Assembly: GCF_003260205.1 (NCBI RefSeq)
Contig: NZ_QERF01000009.1
Span: forward strand, 181,864-245,863
Direction of reading: 5' to 3'
Origin: Winogradskyella tangerina
Lineage (GTDB): Bacteria > Bacteroidota > Bacteroidia > Flavobacteriales > Flavobacteriaceae
Length of the DNA stretch: 64,000 nucleotides
The position numbers were made by a program, and so were the translations under genes. Positions 56,972 to 64,000 of the stretch are shown here, piece after piece; positions within the stretch are counted from its first letter, which is position 1, and the number at the start of each line of letters is the position of its first letter. Below the pieces are notes generated by a model. It searched no databases, was not told the origin of the DNA, and saw nothing but the letters and a program-made list of their open reading frames with translations.

Positions 56972-57646
56972 ATGGCCTTAGTGCTAAATATAGAAACAGC
57001 AACTACAAATTGTTCAGTCTCTCTATCTAAGGATGGAGAGACTTTAGTTTTAAAGGAAGACAATAGCGCCGGCTATTCTCATGCCGAGTTGCTGCACGTA
57101 TTTATTAAAGAAGTCTTTGAAATTGCCCAAATTGATCCAAAGGAGATCGATGCGATAGCAGTGAGTAAAGGACCAGGCTCTTATACTGGACTAAGAATTG
57201 GAGTTTCTACAGCCAAAGGCTTATGTTATGCTTTAGAAAAACCACTAATTTCAATTTCTACCTTAGAAAGTTTAGCCCGACAGGTTAAGTGCGAAGACGG
57301 TGCAATAATTCCTATGCTCGATGCCAGACGAATGGAAGTATATTCGGCTATTTTTTCTTCAAATTTTGAATCGCTAAGAGCTATCAAAGCAGAGGTCATT
57401 ACAGCTGAAAGTTATAGTAACATTCTGAAGGAAGGAAAAGTGTATTTCATTGGGAGCGGAGTTGAAAAAACCAAGGCTATTATTAACCATTCTAATGCCG
57501 AATTTATTGAAGGAAAACTCCCTTCGGCGAACGAAATGGCGTACCTTTCAGAATTAAAGTACAAAAAAAGCGACATCGAAGATGTCGCCTATTTTGAGCC
57601 TTATTATTTAAAGGATTTTGTTGCTATCAAAGCAAAAGGTAATTAA
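56972..57646 (+). CDS. tsaB: tRNA threonylcarbamoyladenosine synthesis protein TsaB
   Basis: A 224-residue cytoplasmic protein that together with TsaD and TsaE makes the t6A37 modification of ANN-decoding tRNAs. The ASKHA-type fold shows in LNIETATTNCSVSLSKDGE and in the hallmark SKGPGSYTGLRIGVSTAKGL (about residues 68-87). The length is typical. It is convergent with mscS: the two stop codons share the palindrome TTAA at 57643-57646. A hairpin in its coding sequence serves the opposite gene (see 57563-57588). Confidence 0.95.
   Translation: MALVLNIETATTNCSVSLSKDGETLVLKEDNSAGYSHAELLHVFIKEVFEIAQIDPKEIDAIAVSKGPGSYTGLRIGVSTAKGLCYALEKPLISISTLESLARQVKCEDGAIIPMLDARRMEVYSAIFSSNFESLRAIKAEVITAESYSNILKEGKVYFIGSGVEKTKAIINHSNAEFIEGKLPSANEMAYLSELKYKKSDIEDVAYFEPYYLKDFVAIKAKGN
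57563..57588 (-). terminator. Intrinsic terminator of mscS inside the tsaB coding region
   Basis: Read on the minus strand, a perfect 8-bp stem (GCGACATC with GATGTCGC, arms 57588-57581 and 57577-57570) and 3-base loop run straight into seven T (57569-57563). This is 55 bases after the mscS stop and within codons for KKSDIEDVA of tsaB. Confidence 0.85.
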
Positions 57647-58455
57647 CCTTTCTTTTGAATTTCAACCTGATGTGGGTAAGGAATTTCAATACCAGCAGCA
57701 TCAAGTTCAATTTTCATGTTTTCAGTAACATCAAAATATACATCCCAATAATCTTCAACATTACACCAAGGTCTAACCGCAAAATTAACTGAACTATCAG
57801 CTAATTCTAATACTGTAACTGCAGGAGCAGGATCACTCAATACTTTAGGATGAGAGGTGAGTACCTTCATCATTACCTCTTTAGTTTGCTTTATGTCAGA
57901 ATCATAACTAACGCCATAAACCAGATCAACACGTCTGGTACCTTCAGTAGTATAGTTTATAATGTTTCCATTAGAAAGTGCACCATTAGGAATGATAATT
58001 TCTTTATTGGTAATACCAGTTAATTTGGTGGTAAAGATCTCAATCTGTTTTACGACGCCTATTTCTCCTTGAGCCTCAATAAGATCACCAATTTTAAATG
58101 GTTTGAATATCATTATTAAAACACCTCCGGCAAAATTCCCAAGAGAACCTTGTAACGCCATACCAATGGCCAAACCAGCTGCTGCGAGTATAGCTGCAAA
58201 AGAAGTCGTTTCAACACCTACAGTACCTAGTACAACTACGACGAGCACAACTTTTAAGATCCAGTTGGTAAGATTAACTAGAAATTTTTTGAGGCTTACA
58301 TCATAGTCTCCTTTGTTCAGTACGCGTTTAATACCTTTGAGGATTAATTTTATGATCCAGCTACCAATGATCCAAATCAGGATAGCTGCTACTAATTTTG
58401 GTGCGAATTCAACAATAAGGTTATAGCCCTTATCGATCCAGTCTTGTGTTTCCAT
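57643..58455 (-). CDS. Small-conductance mechanosensitive channel (MscS family)
   Basis: A 270-residue inner-membrane channel that opens under membrane tension to release solutes on osmotic downshock. Three N-terminal helices (about 14-35, 57-78, 82-115); the pore-lining third helix has the Gly/Ala-rich segment FAAILAAAGLAIGMALQGSL, followed by NFAGGVLIMIFKPFKIGDLI, the MscS signature. The cytoplasmic beta and alpha/beta domains end the protein. The short length is that of the minimal MscS type (E. coli: 286). Confidence 0.95.
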   Translation of the reverse strand: METQDWIDKGYNLIVEFAPKLVAAILIWIIGSWIIKLILKGIKRVLNKGDYDVSLKKFLVNLTNWILKVVLVVVVLGTVGVETTSFAAILAAAGLAIGMALQGSLGNFAGGVLIMIFKPFKIGDLIEAQGEIGVVKQIEIFTTKLTGITNKEIIIPNGALSNGNIINYTTEGTRRVDLVYGVSYDSDIKQTKEVMMKVLTSHPKVLSDPAPAVTVLELADSSVNFAVRPWCNVEDYWDVYFDVTENMKIELDAAGIEIPYPHQVEIQKKG

Positions 58456-58482
58456 GTTGATTAATTAATTTTTAATTTGAAT

Positions 58483-58511
58483 AAAAAAACTCGGCTGCCC
58501 TTTAGCCGAGT
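58483..58511 (-). terminator. Intrinsic terminator of the dodecin gene
   Basis: On the minus strand ACTCGGCT (58511-58504) pairs with AGCCGAGT (58496-58489), followed by a run of T (58489-58483). It separates dodecin from mscS. Confidence 0.88.
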
Positions 58512-58534
58512 AAATTTATAATATTGGTTTGAAT

Positions 58535-58735
58535 TTATTTGACTTCGAAAGTCAATTTTAGGTTAACTCTAAATTCGGTAACATCGTTATCTTTTACTAT
58601 TGCGCTCTGATCCTGAACGTATACAGAACGAATGTTTTTTAATGTTTTTGATGCTTCTTTTACCGCTTTTTTGGTTGCATCTTCCCAACTTTTATCCGAA
58701 TTAGATAAAACCTCTATTACTTTTAAGATTGCCAT
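58535..58735 (-). CDS. Dodecin family flavin-binding protein
   Basis: A 66-residue protein of the dodecin family, small dodecamers that store flavin or bind coenzyme A. The sequence MAILKVIEVLSNSDKSWEDA is the typical start, with the W of the flavin stack at position 18 or so, and NIRSVYVQDQSAIV and FRVNLKLTFEV form the last strands. I use the ATG at 58735; an in-frame upstream ATG (58783) adds 16 hydrophobic residues that do not belong to the family. It is a single gene with its own terminator. Confidence 0.93.
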   Translation of the reverse strand: MAILKVIEVLSNSDKSWEDATKKAVKEASKTLKNIRSVYVQDQSAIVKDNDVTEFRVNLKLTFEVK

Positions 58736-58815
58736 TTGATATAGTTTTATGGTTAACGTAAATAAGAAACATAAAACCGACAAAAGTCACTCTAAAAGTC
58801 AAATTATTTCAAAAG

Positions 58816-59493
58816 TTACAGTTCGCTGATATACTTAATGATTTTGGCAAGGTCTTCCTCATCCTTAAGTTTGATCTTATTTTCTTTGATATAAGACTTA
58901 AGCTCTGATGAATGCTCAGGGAATGCCTTTAAGAAACTCTTTTTCTTCAATGGGATATACATCATCTTGTCATCCATTTTTAAGAAATATGTGTCATCCT
59001 CTCTTCTGAATGTTGCTGGTTTATCTTGTTGGTATGATGAAGTTGCTTCTTCTCCTTGATAGTATTTTATATACTCTCTTTTGAGTAATTCAAATTTATC
59101 TGATTCTTCTACAACTACTAAAAAGCCACGTTTAGATACGCCATTGTCTGTAGTATAGTTATAGGTTTTATAAACTTTATTTTTACTCGTAAATCTAACT
59201 GTAAGCTCACTTTTATTGTCTAGGGCCACAATTTTTCCGCCTTCAACCTTAACTTCCATTTCATCGTTGTATGCATTGTAGCGGCCAGTGTATATTTTGT
59301 CACTGTACTGATCTATTTTAATACTAGTAAATTCTTCATCTACATATGGTGAGCCATCAGCATTTATTTTTTTACTTACATTTTTAGACATCAAACCGCG
59401 CTCTGTTGCAATGTCAACGGTCTGTGCATTAATAGTTACTGTAAAAACAAGTAAAGTTAAAATAGATGTAAGTCCTTTGATTTTAAATTTCAT
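58816..59493 (-). CDS. Hypothetical exported protein
   Basis: A 225-residue protein with a signal peptide (MKFKIKGLTSILTLLVF to INAQ). I take the ATG at 59493; the in-frame ATG at 59538 adds 15 residues before the signal. The mature part is rich in K, E, D, Y and S, with beta-strand-like stretches (SIKIDQYSDKIYTGRYNAYN, LTVRFTSKNKVYKTYNY) and a helical C-terminus (LKSYIKENKIKLKDEEDLAKI). It has no cysteine and no lipobox. I do not recognise a family. It is 80 bases upstream of dodecin on the same strand. A small GGCAC/GTGCC inverted repeat lies in its 5' region (59516-59532). Confidence 0.7.
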   Translation of the reverse strand: MKFKIKGLTSILTLLVFTVTINAQTVDIATERGLMSKNVSKKINADGSPYVDEEFTSIKIDQYSDKIYTGRYNAYNDEMEVKVEGGKIVALDNKSELTVRFTSKNKVYKTYNYTTDNGVSKRGFLVVVEESDKFELLKREYIKYYQGEEATSSYQQDKPATFRREDDTYFLKMDDKMMYIPLKKKSFLKAFPEHSSELKSYIKENKIKLKDEEDLAKIIKYISEL

Positions 59494-59590
59494 AATAAAT
59501 AGTTTTAATTTTTTGGGCACCAAAATCGTGCCGAACACAATTTTAGTAGATTAATATATTAGATAAATTTGTATTTAAACTAATTGAAAG

Positions 59591-60493
59591 CTAGTCATTT
59601 ATAGCATTAACAGTAATTGCTGTATCATTTAGCATTTCTTTCAACATGTTTTCAATTCCGTTTTTTAATGTAAATGTTGACGACGGACAACCACTACATG
59701 CACCTTGAAGTAATACTTCTACCTTCTTTGTTTTTTCGTCATACGATCTAAATTCAATATTACCACCGTCACTTGCTACTGCGGGTTTAACATACTCTTC
59801 AAGTATGTTAACGATATTTTTCGAAGTATCGTCTAGAGCTTCAAACTTTTCTTCAATAGCTTCTTCAGTTTTGTTTAATTGTTGGGGAGCATCATCATTA
59901 AGAATCGTTTTCCCGTCTTCAACATAAGCCTTTATAAACTCTCGCAATTGAAGAGTAATCTCTTCCCATTCAATGATATCAAATTTTGTAATGGAAATGT
60001 AATTCTTCTCCATAAAAACGTTCTTCACAAAAGGAAATTGAAAAAGTGCAGTAGCTAAAGGTGATGGTTTGGCCTCTTCAATCGAAGTGAACTCATATAC
60101 ATTAGGCACTAGCACTTTGTTGCAAACAAATTTTAACACACTTGGATTAGGTGTACTTTCTGCATAAACGGTCACTGCTGCTTTAGGTTTGATAGCCTCT
60201 TCAGAAACTATAATACCATCATTTGAAAGATAATCCTCAATTTGGGCAGCCACTTCATCCTGAACATCAGACCATTCTACAATGTTGAAACGTTCAATAG
60301 CAACAAAATTAGATGCTATATAAACCTTTTTTACAAAGGGTAAATAGAATAATTGTTGTGCTAAAGGCGAATGCTTAGCGTCATCTATATTACTGAATTC
60401 AAAGCTGTTATGATTGGTTAAGAACCGGTCGGCTTCGAACTTTAAAATTGTCTCGTTCGAAGTGGGAACTATAGTGATATTTGTCTTTGCCAT
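59591..60493 (-). CDS. NifU-like Fe-S scaffold with duplicated Nfu N-terminal domain
   Basis: A 300-residue cytoplasmic protein that probably carries or delivers Fe-S clusters. It has two copies of the Nfu N-terminal domain, about residues 1-90 and 105-195: compare DAKHSPLAQQLFYLPFVKKV with EAKPSPLATALFQFPFVKNV. A C-terminal NifU domain (about 225-300) has the cluster cysteines C266 and C269 in GACSGCPSS. Most Nfu proteins have one N-terminal domain; the tandem form is seen in this phylum. A minus-strand TATTTTTG (60511-60504) ends 10 bases before the start codon. Confidence 0.9.
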   Translation of the reverse strand: MAKTNITIVPTSNETILKFEADRFLTNHNSFEFSNIDDAKHSPLAQQLFYLPFVKKVYIASNFVAIERFNIVEWSDVQDEVAAQIEDYLSNDGIIVSEEAIKPKAAVTVYAESTPNPSVLKFVCNKVLVPNVYEFTSIEEAKPSPLATALFQFPFVKNVFMEKNYISITKFDIIEWEEITLQLREFIKAYVEDGKTILNDDAPQQLNKTEEAIEEKFEALDDTSKNIVNILEEYVKPAVASDGGNIEFRSYDEKTKKVEVLLQGACSGCPSSTFTLKNGIENMLKEMLNDTAITVNAIND

Positions 60494-60503
60494 CTTTTTT
60501 TTG

Positions 60504-60511
60504 CAAAAATA
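60504..60511 (-). promoter_or_regulatory. -7 box of the NifU-like gene
   Basis: TATTTTTG on the minus strand matches TAnnTTTG. It ends 10 bases before the ATG at 60493, so the leader would be only a few bases. Confidence 0.5.
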
Positions 60512-60674
60512 TGAAATATTAAGATGATACGTTAATCCTATATATGATGTTTTGTAACTAAATTCCTAAGTCAATTCATATAATTTGATTAAATTTCGTC
60601 CTCATTTCAAAAAACGAGAATAGTTAGAGAAAATTTCTTCCTTTTTCAACGTTTTTGAATGAAGCTAATTAACT

Positions 60675-63600
60675 ATGAAGAAGATATTTTTTGCCACCGC
60701 TCTAATAATTTCTACACTAGGATTTTCACAGGATATCTCAATGGAAAATGGCACATTTAATCGATGTGAACCAGACCGCTTTTTTGATTCTGGAGGTGAA
60801 TTTGGAAATTATGCAAACGACGAAAATCTTGTAACGACTATTTGTCCGCAAAATGCTGGCGATTTTATAATTCTTGAGTTTACAGAATTTACAACGCAGC
60901 AAGGATTAAACGCAGACGTCATGAATATCTATGACGGCGATGATACTTCTGCTGCACTTATTGGGACGTTTCAAGGTCCGGTTGGTGCTTTTACTATAAG
61001 CGCAACCGAAGTGTTTAATACAACAGGTTGTCTTACGGTAGAATTTATTTCAAGCGATTCTGGTTCAACTTCAGGTTGGGCCGCTAATATTTTGTGTGCG
61101 GCACCTTGTCAGGATATAATGGCTTCAATAGATTCCACGGTTCCTGCTACAAACAATTCGGGCGTAATTAGCATTCTACCTGGTGATACTGTCGACTTTA
61201 CAGGAAGTGCAACCTTTTCTTTAGATGGTTCAAATGCTACATATAACTGGGATTTTGGCGATACTAATACAGCTTCGGGCACTAATGTTTCCAATACATT
61301 TACTAATCCAGGAACCTATACGGTTACACTAACGGTTTCTGATGACAACCCTCAGGGATGTTCAGATACAGAAACGATCACCGTTTTTGTTTTAGGTGCA
61401 AATGTTGTAGTTGATCAAGATACTTACACGCCACAGCAATTGATCGAAGACGTCCTCATCAATAGTCCTTGTGCTACAGTTTCAAATGTTATTTCTTCCA
61501 CAGGAATTAATTTTAGCCCAACAGAACCAAATGGTATAGGCTACTTTATAAGTAACGGTATCGATTTTCCTTTTGAAGATGGTATTATATTAACCAGTGG
61601 AGATGCGAGTCAGGCACGAGGACCGAATGATCAAAATTTGTCTACTGGAAGTATCGGATTATGGCCTGGCGATAATGACTTAAATACGAATCTCGGAGTT
61701 AATTCGAATAACGCTTCATTCATTCAATTTGATTTTACACCATTAGCCGATAATATTAGTTTCGATTTTTTAATGGCTTCGGAAGAATACGACATGGGAA
61801 GTTTTGAGTGTAACTTCTCAGATGCATTTGCGTTCTTATTGACAGATTCCATGGGTAATACCACAAATTTAGCGGTATTACCAGGAACGAATACGCCAAT
61901 ATTAGTAACAAATATTCACCCTTTTAATGGATTTTGTCCGGCTGTAAATGAACAATTTTTTGGAGGTTATACACCTTTCAATAGTCCACCAACTGCGTTC
62001 GATGGTAGAACTGCAGTTTTTACAGCGCAGGCCAACGTGGTTCCAGGTGAACAATACACCATTAAACTTGTTATTGCCGATGATGGAGATGCGGCTCAAG
62101 ATTCTGGTGTTTTCCTAAGAGCCGGAAGTTTTGATCTTGGTGGAGACTTAGGTGAAGATATTACTATTGAAGCCGGAACAGCTGAATGTGATGGTACGGA
62201 CATAGAATTAAATACAAGTGTGGACTCCGCAACACACACATGGTTTTTTGAAGGTGTTGAAATTCCTGGTGAAACAGGTTCAACTATTACAGTTAGTGAA
62301 ACAGGAACGTATTCAGTAGATATAGTTTTTGCAGGTATCTGTGCGGCATCTGATTCAATCTTTGTTGAATTTAGACCAAGTCCTACCGCAGGAATGCCAG
62401 AAGATCTATTTGCATGTGATGTTGGTGGCGGAACAGCAACCTTCGATTTACGTCAAAATGATGATGATATTTTAGGAACACAAGATCCTACTGAATTTGT
62501 CATATCATATCATTTAACAGAGCAAGATGCTATGAATAATTTAGCACCTTTGCCCGACAATTATGTGAATACAGTAAATCCTCAAATTATTTGGGCCAGA
62601 ATGGCAGATAATTCTCAAGGCTGTTCTGATGTTGTTTCATTCACAATTACTGCCTCGAGTCAATCGGTTATAAATCCAGTGAATGATATTGTTGTATGTG
62701 ATGATATTTCTAACGATGGTTTCGAGGAATTCGATTTAAGTACTCAGACCTTTGGGATTTTAGGTGCACAATCAGATACTGAATTTAACATTACTTATCA
62801 TTTAAGTGCTGCAGATGCGAGTGCAGGTACTGGTGCATTACCGCTACTTTTTACCAATGTAGATAGTCCAATTGAAGAGATATTCGTTAGAATTGAAAAT
62901 ATTGCAGATCCTAATTGTTTTGAAGCTTCACCTGATCCAGTATTCAGTCTAATTATTGATCCACAAGATATAGCCACCTTCACACTAACCCCGAGTTGTG
63001 ATGGAGGAACGGCAACAGTAACGGGAACGGCAGGTGGCGTATTTGCATTTTCACCAGACCCAATGGATGGTTCTGTGATAGACGCTGCCACGGGAGAAGT
63101 TACAGGCGCTCAACCAGGCGTAAGTTACACGATCAGTTATACCACCACAGGCGCATGCCCTGCATCGAGCACAGAGGTATTAGATGTTTTACCATTAGAT
63201 GATCCAGGCTTTACCATGACCGCTACTTGTGATGGTGGTACCGCGACGATCACTGGAGATGCTGGCGGAACTTTTGCTTTTAATCCAGTTCCAGCAGATG
63301 CAGCAGTTATAGATGCAGCTACAGGTACTGTAACAGGAGGCGTTTCAGGAACTACTTATACTATAGAATACACTACTTCTGGGCCATGCCCACAGACATC
63401 GACACAAGATGTTACGGTTATAGATGCCGACGATGCTGGCTTTACAGTGACCCCAACTTGTGATGGAGGAACAGTGACTATCACGGGCACCCCGGGCGGA
63501 ACTTTCACTTTTGGAGTAGCACCAACGGATGCTGCTGTTATCGATCCGGTAACAGGTGATGTTACAGGAGGTACTCCTGGTGCAAGCTATACGATCAGCT

Positions 63601-64000
63601 ATACCACCTCAGGTGTATGTTCAGCGACAGAGAGCTTAGATTTTAATGCACTTCCAATAGATGATGCTAGCTTCACAGTAGAACCAACTTGTGATGGAGG
63701 CTTAGTAACACTCACTGGTACCCCAGGAGGCGTTTTTAGTTTTAATCCATTACCAGGAGACGGGGCCACGATCGATCCAAATACAGGTGATGTTACAGGA
63801 GGTACCCCAGGAGCAAGCTACACGATAGAATATGTTACTACAGGCGTTTGTCCTAATAGTAGTCAGGTAGAGTTTACCGTCAACCCCTTACCGGTAGTTG
63901 TTGTTCCGTTTGCTTTGGAGGTTTGTGATGATGGTATCCCTGATGGAATAACGGCCATAGATTTAAGTTTGAAGAACTCTGAGATCAGTGGAGGCAACCC
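60675..64000 (+). CDS. Very large repeat adhesin with CUB-like, PKD and choice-of-anchor L domains (3' end outside window)
   Basis: An open frame of more than 1108 codons that runs past the window end. Signal peptide MKKIFFATALIISTLGFSQ; a CUB-like domain (about 24-140, with MNIYDGDDTSAALIGTF and GCLTVEF); a PKD domain (about 150-238, YNWDFGDTNTAS and PGTYTVTLTVSD); a choice-of-anchor L domain (about 255-485, FEDGIILTSGDA and SEEYDMGSFECNFSDAF); an Ig-like domain (about 490-565); two beta-rich units with a CD-motif start (about 575-768); then four perfect-length 77-residue repeats (769-1076) and another CDDG unit. Such proteins of Flavobacteriaceae normally end in a type IX sorting signal (type B), which would lie beyond the window. 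The cargo role for SprA is inferred. No strong promoter is seen in the 180 bases before it. Confidence 0.88.
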   Translation, partial: MKKIFFATALIISTLGFSQDISMENGTFNRCEPDRFFDSGGEFGNYANDENLVTTICPQNAGDFIILEFTEFTTQQGLNADVMNIYDGDDTSAALIGTFQGPVGAFTISATEVFNTTGCLTVEFISSDSGSTSGWAANILCAAPCQDIMASIDSTVPATNNSGVISILPGDTVDFTGSATFSLDGSNATYNWDFGDTNTASGTNVSNTFTNPGTYTVTLTVSDDNPQGCSDTETITVFVLGANVVVDQDTYTPQQLIEDVLINSPCATVSNVISSTGINFSPTEPNGIGYFISNGIDFPFEDGIILTSGDASQARGPNDQNLSTGSIGLWPGDNDLNTNLGVNSNNASFIQFDFTPLADNISFDFLMASEEYDMGSFECNFSDAFAFLLTDSMGNTTNLAVLPGTNTPILVTNIHPFNGFCPAVNEQFFGGYTPFNSPPTAFDGRTAVFTAQANVVPGEQYTIKLVIADDGDAAQDSGVFLRAGSFDLGGDLGEDITIEAGTAECDGTDIELNTSVDSATHTWFFEGVEIPGETGSTITVSETGTYSVDIVFAGICAASDSIFVEFRPSPTAGMPEDLFACDVGGGTATFDLRQNDDDILGTQDPTEFVISYHLTEQDAMNNLAPLPDNYVNTVNPQIIWARMADNSQGCSDVVSFTITASSQSVINPVNDIVVCDDISNDGFEEFDLSTQTFGILGAQSDTEFNITYHLSAADASAGTGALPLLFTNVDSPIEEIFVRIENIADPNCFEASPDPVFSLIIDPQDIATFTLTPSCDGGTATVTGTAGGVFAFSPDPMDGSVIDAATGEVTGAQPGVSYTISYTTTGACPASSTEVLDVLPLDDPGFTMTATCDGGTATITGDAGGTFAFNPVPADAAVIDAATGTVTGGVSGTTYTIEYTTSGPCPQTSTQDVTVIDADDAGFTVTPTCDGGTVTITGTPGGTFTFGVAPTDAAVIDPVTGDVTGGTPGASYTISYTTSGVCSATESLDFNALPIDDASFTVEPTCDGGLVTLTGTPGGVFSFNPLPGDGATIDPNTGDVTGGTPGASYTIEYVTTGVCPNSSQVEFTVNPLPVVVVPFALEVCDDGIPDGITAIDLSLKNSEISGGN
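62979..63902 (+). repeat. Four tandem 231-bp coding repeats (77 residues each)
   Basis: Units start at 62979, 63210, 63441 and 63672, each exactly 231 bases, inside the adhesin gene. Each encodes F-T-x4-CDGG, followed by a T-G-x-x-GG-x-F segment, a VID-like site, a VTGG turn and a YTI-x-Y strand, and ends with a C-P or C-S motif. Each unit has two conserved cysteines (CDGG and the late GxC), which may form a disulfide in each domain. Confidence 0.9.

Noticed and set aside
1..64000. CRISPR arrays, phage genes, transposases or toxin-antitoxin pairs
   Set aside because: None was found on either strand; apart from the repeat element at 3.8-4.2 kb, intergenic stretches are short and ordinary.

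Overview
The window is AT-rich chromosomal DNA from a member of the Bacteroidota, almost certainly a marine-type Flavobacteriaceae. The evidence is the gliding and type IX secretion gene sprA, a remB-like gene, an alternative complex III (act) operon joined to an aa3-type oxidase, a choice-of-anchor L adhesin, a GT117/DUF2723 protein, and promoters of the Bacteroidota type (TTTG, 19-21 bases, TAnnTTTG). Nearly everything is housekeeping or envelope biology. There is no prophage, CRISPR array or insertion sequence with a transposase. The only repeat-rich intergenic stretch lies at about 3.7-4.2 kb.

Layout. 1-3.5 kb: end of a polysaccharide deacetylase gene and a large GT117 membrane glycosyltransferase (both minus). 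3.6-4.25 kb: tRNA-Gln, its terminator and a duplicated 140-bp element. 4.25-5.1 kb: tandem universal stress protein. 5.1-9.7 kb: rimP-nusA-infB with a hairpin leader. 9.7-11.1 kb: an O-fucosyltransferase-like gene facing a SPOR-domain gene. 11.3-23.0 kb: respiratory operon actABCDEF-coxB-coxA. 23.0-32.1 kb: ruvB, a di-haem cytochrome c peroxidase interrupted by an in-frame stop, queG, a DUF5686 outer-membrane protein, maeB and ruvA. 32.1-44.1 kb: sprA, gcvH, a VanZ-like gene, two tonB genes and remB. 44.2-49.7 kb: second respiratory cluster (cyoE, two subunit III genes, subunit IV, a thioredoxin-fold protein, SCO, DUF420 and a small CxxC protein). 49.8-57.0 kb: MacB-type efflux set (one ATPase, two permeases, two adaptors, one TolC). 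57.0-60.5 kb: tsaB, mscS, dodecin, an unknown secreted protein and a NifU-like protein. 60.7 kb to the end: a very large, probably type IX-secreted adhesin that runs off the window.

How the parts fit together. The act operon oxidises menaquinol and passes electrons to the oxidase whose subunits I and II it encodes. The 44-49 kb cluster supplies haem O synthesis, subunits III and IV and copper delivery for the same enzyme. sprA (translocon), remB (gliding) and the TonB proteins are envelope machinery, and the last gene looks like a cargo of that secretion route. rimP-nusA-infB is the classic translation/transcription operon.

I found no clearly new multi-gene system. The points most worth a second look are the nonsense codon in the peroxidase, a DNA-binding-like HhH domain fused to the membrane subunit ActC, a terminator for mscS lying inside the tsaB coding region, three consecutive genes sharing one TonB-C-like domain, an SCO-neighbour thioredoxin-fold protein without cysteines, and the terminator-like hairpin in the rimP leader.
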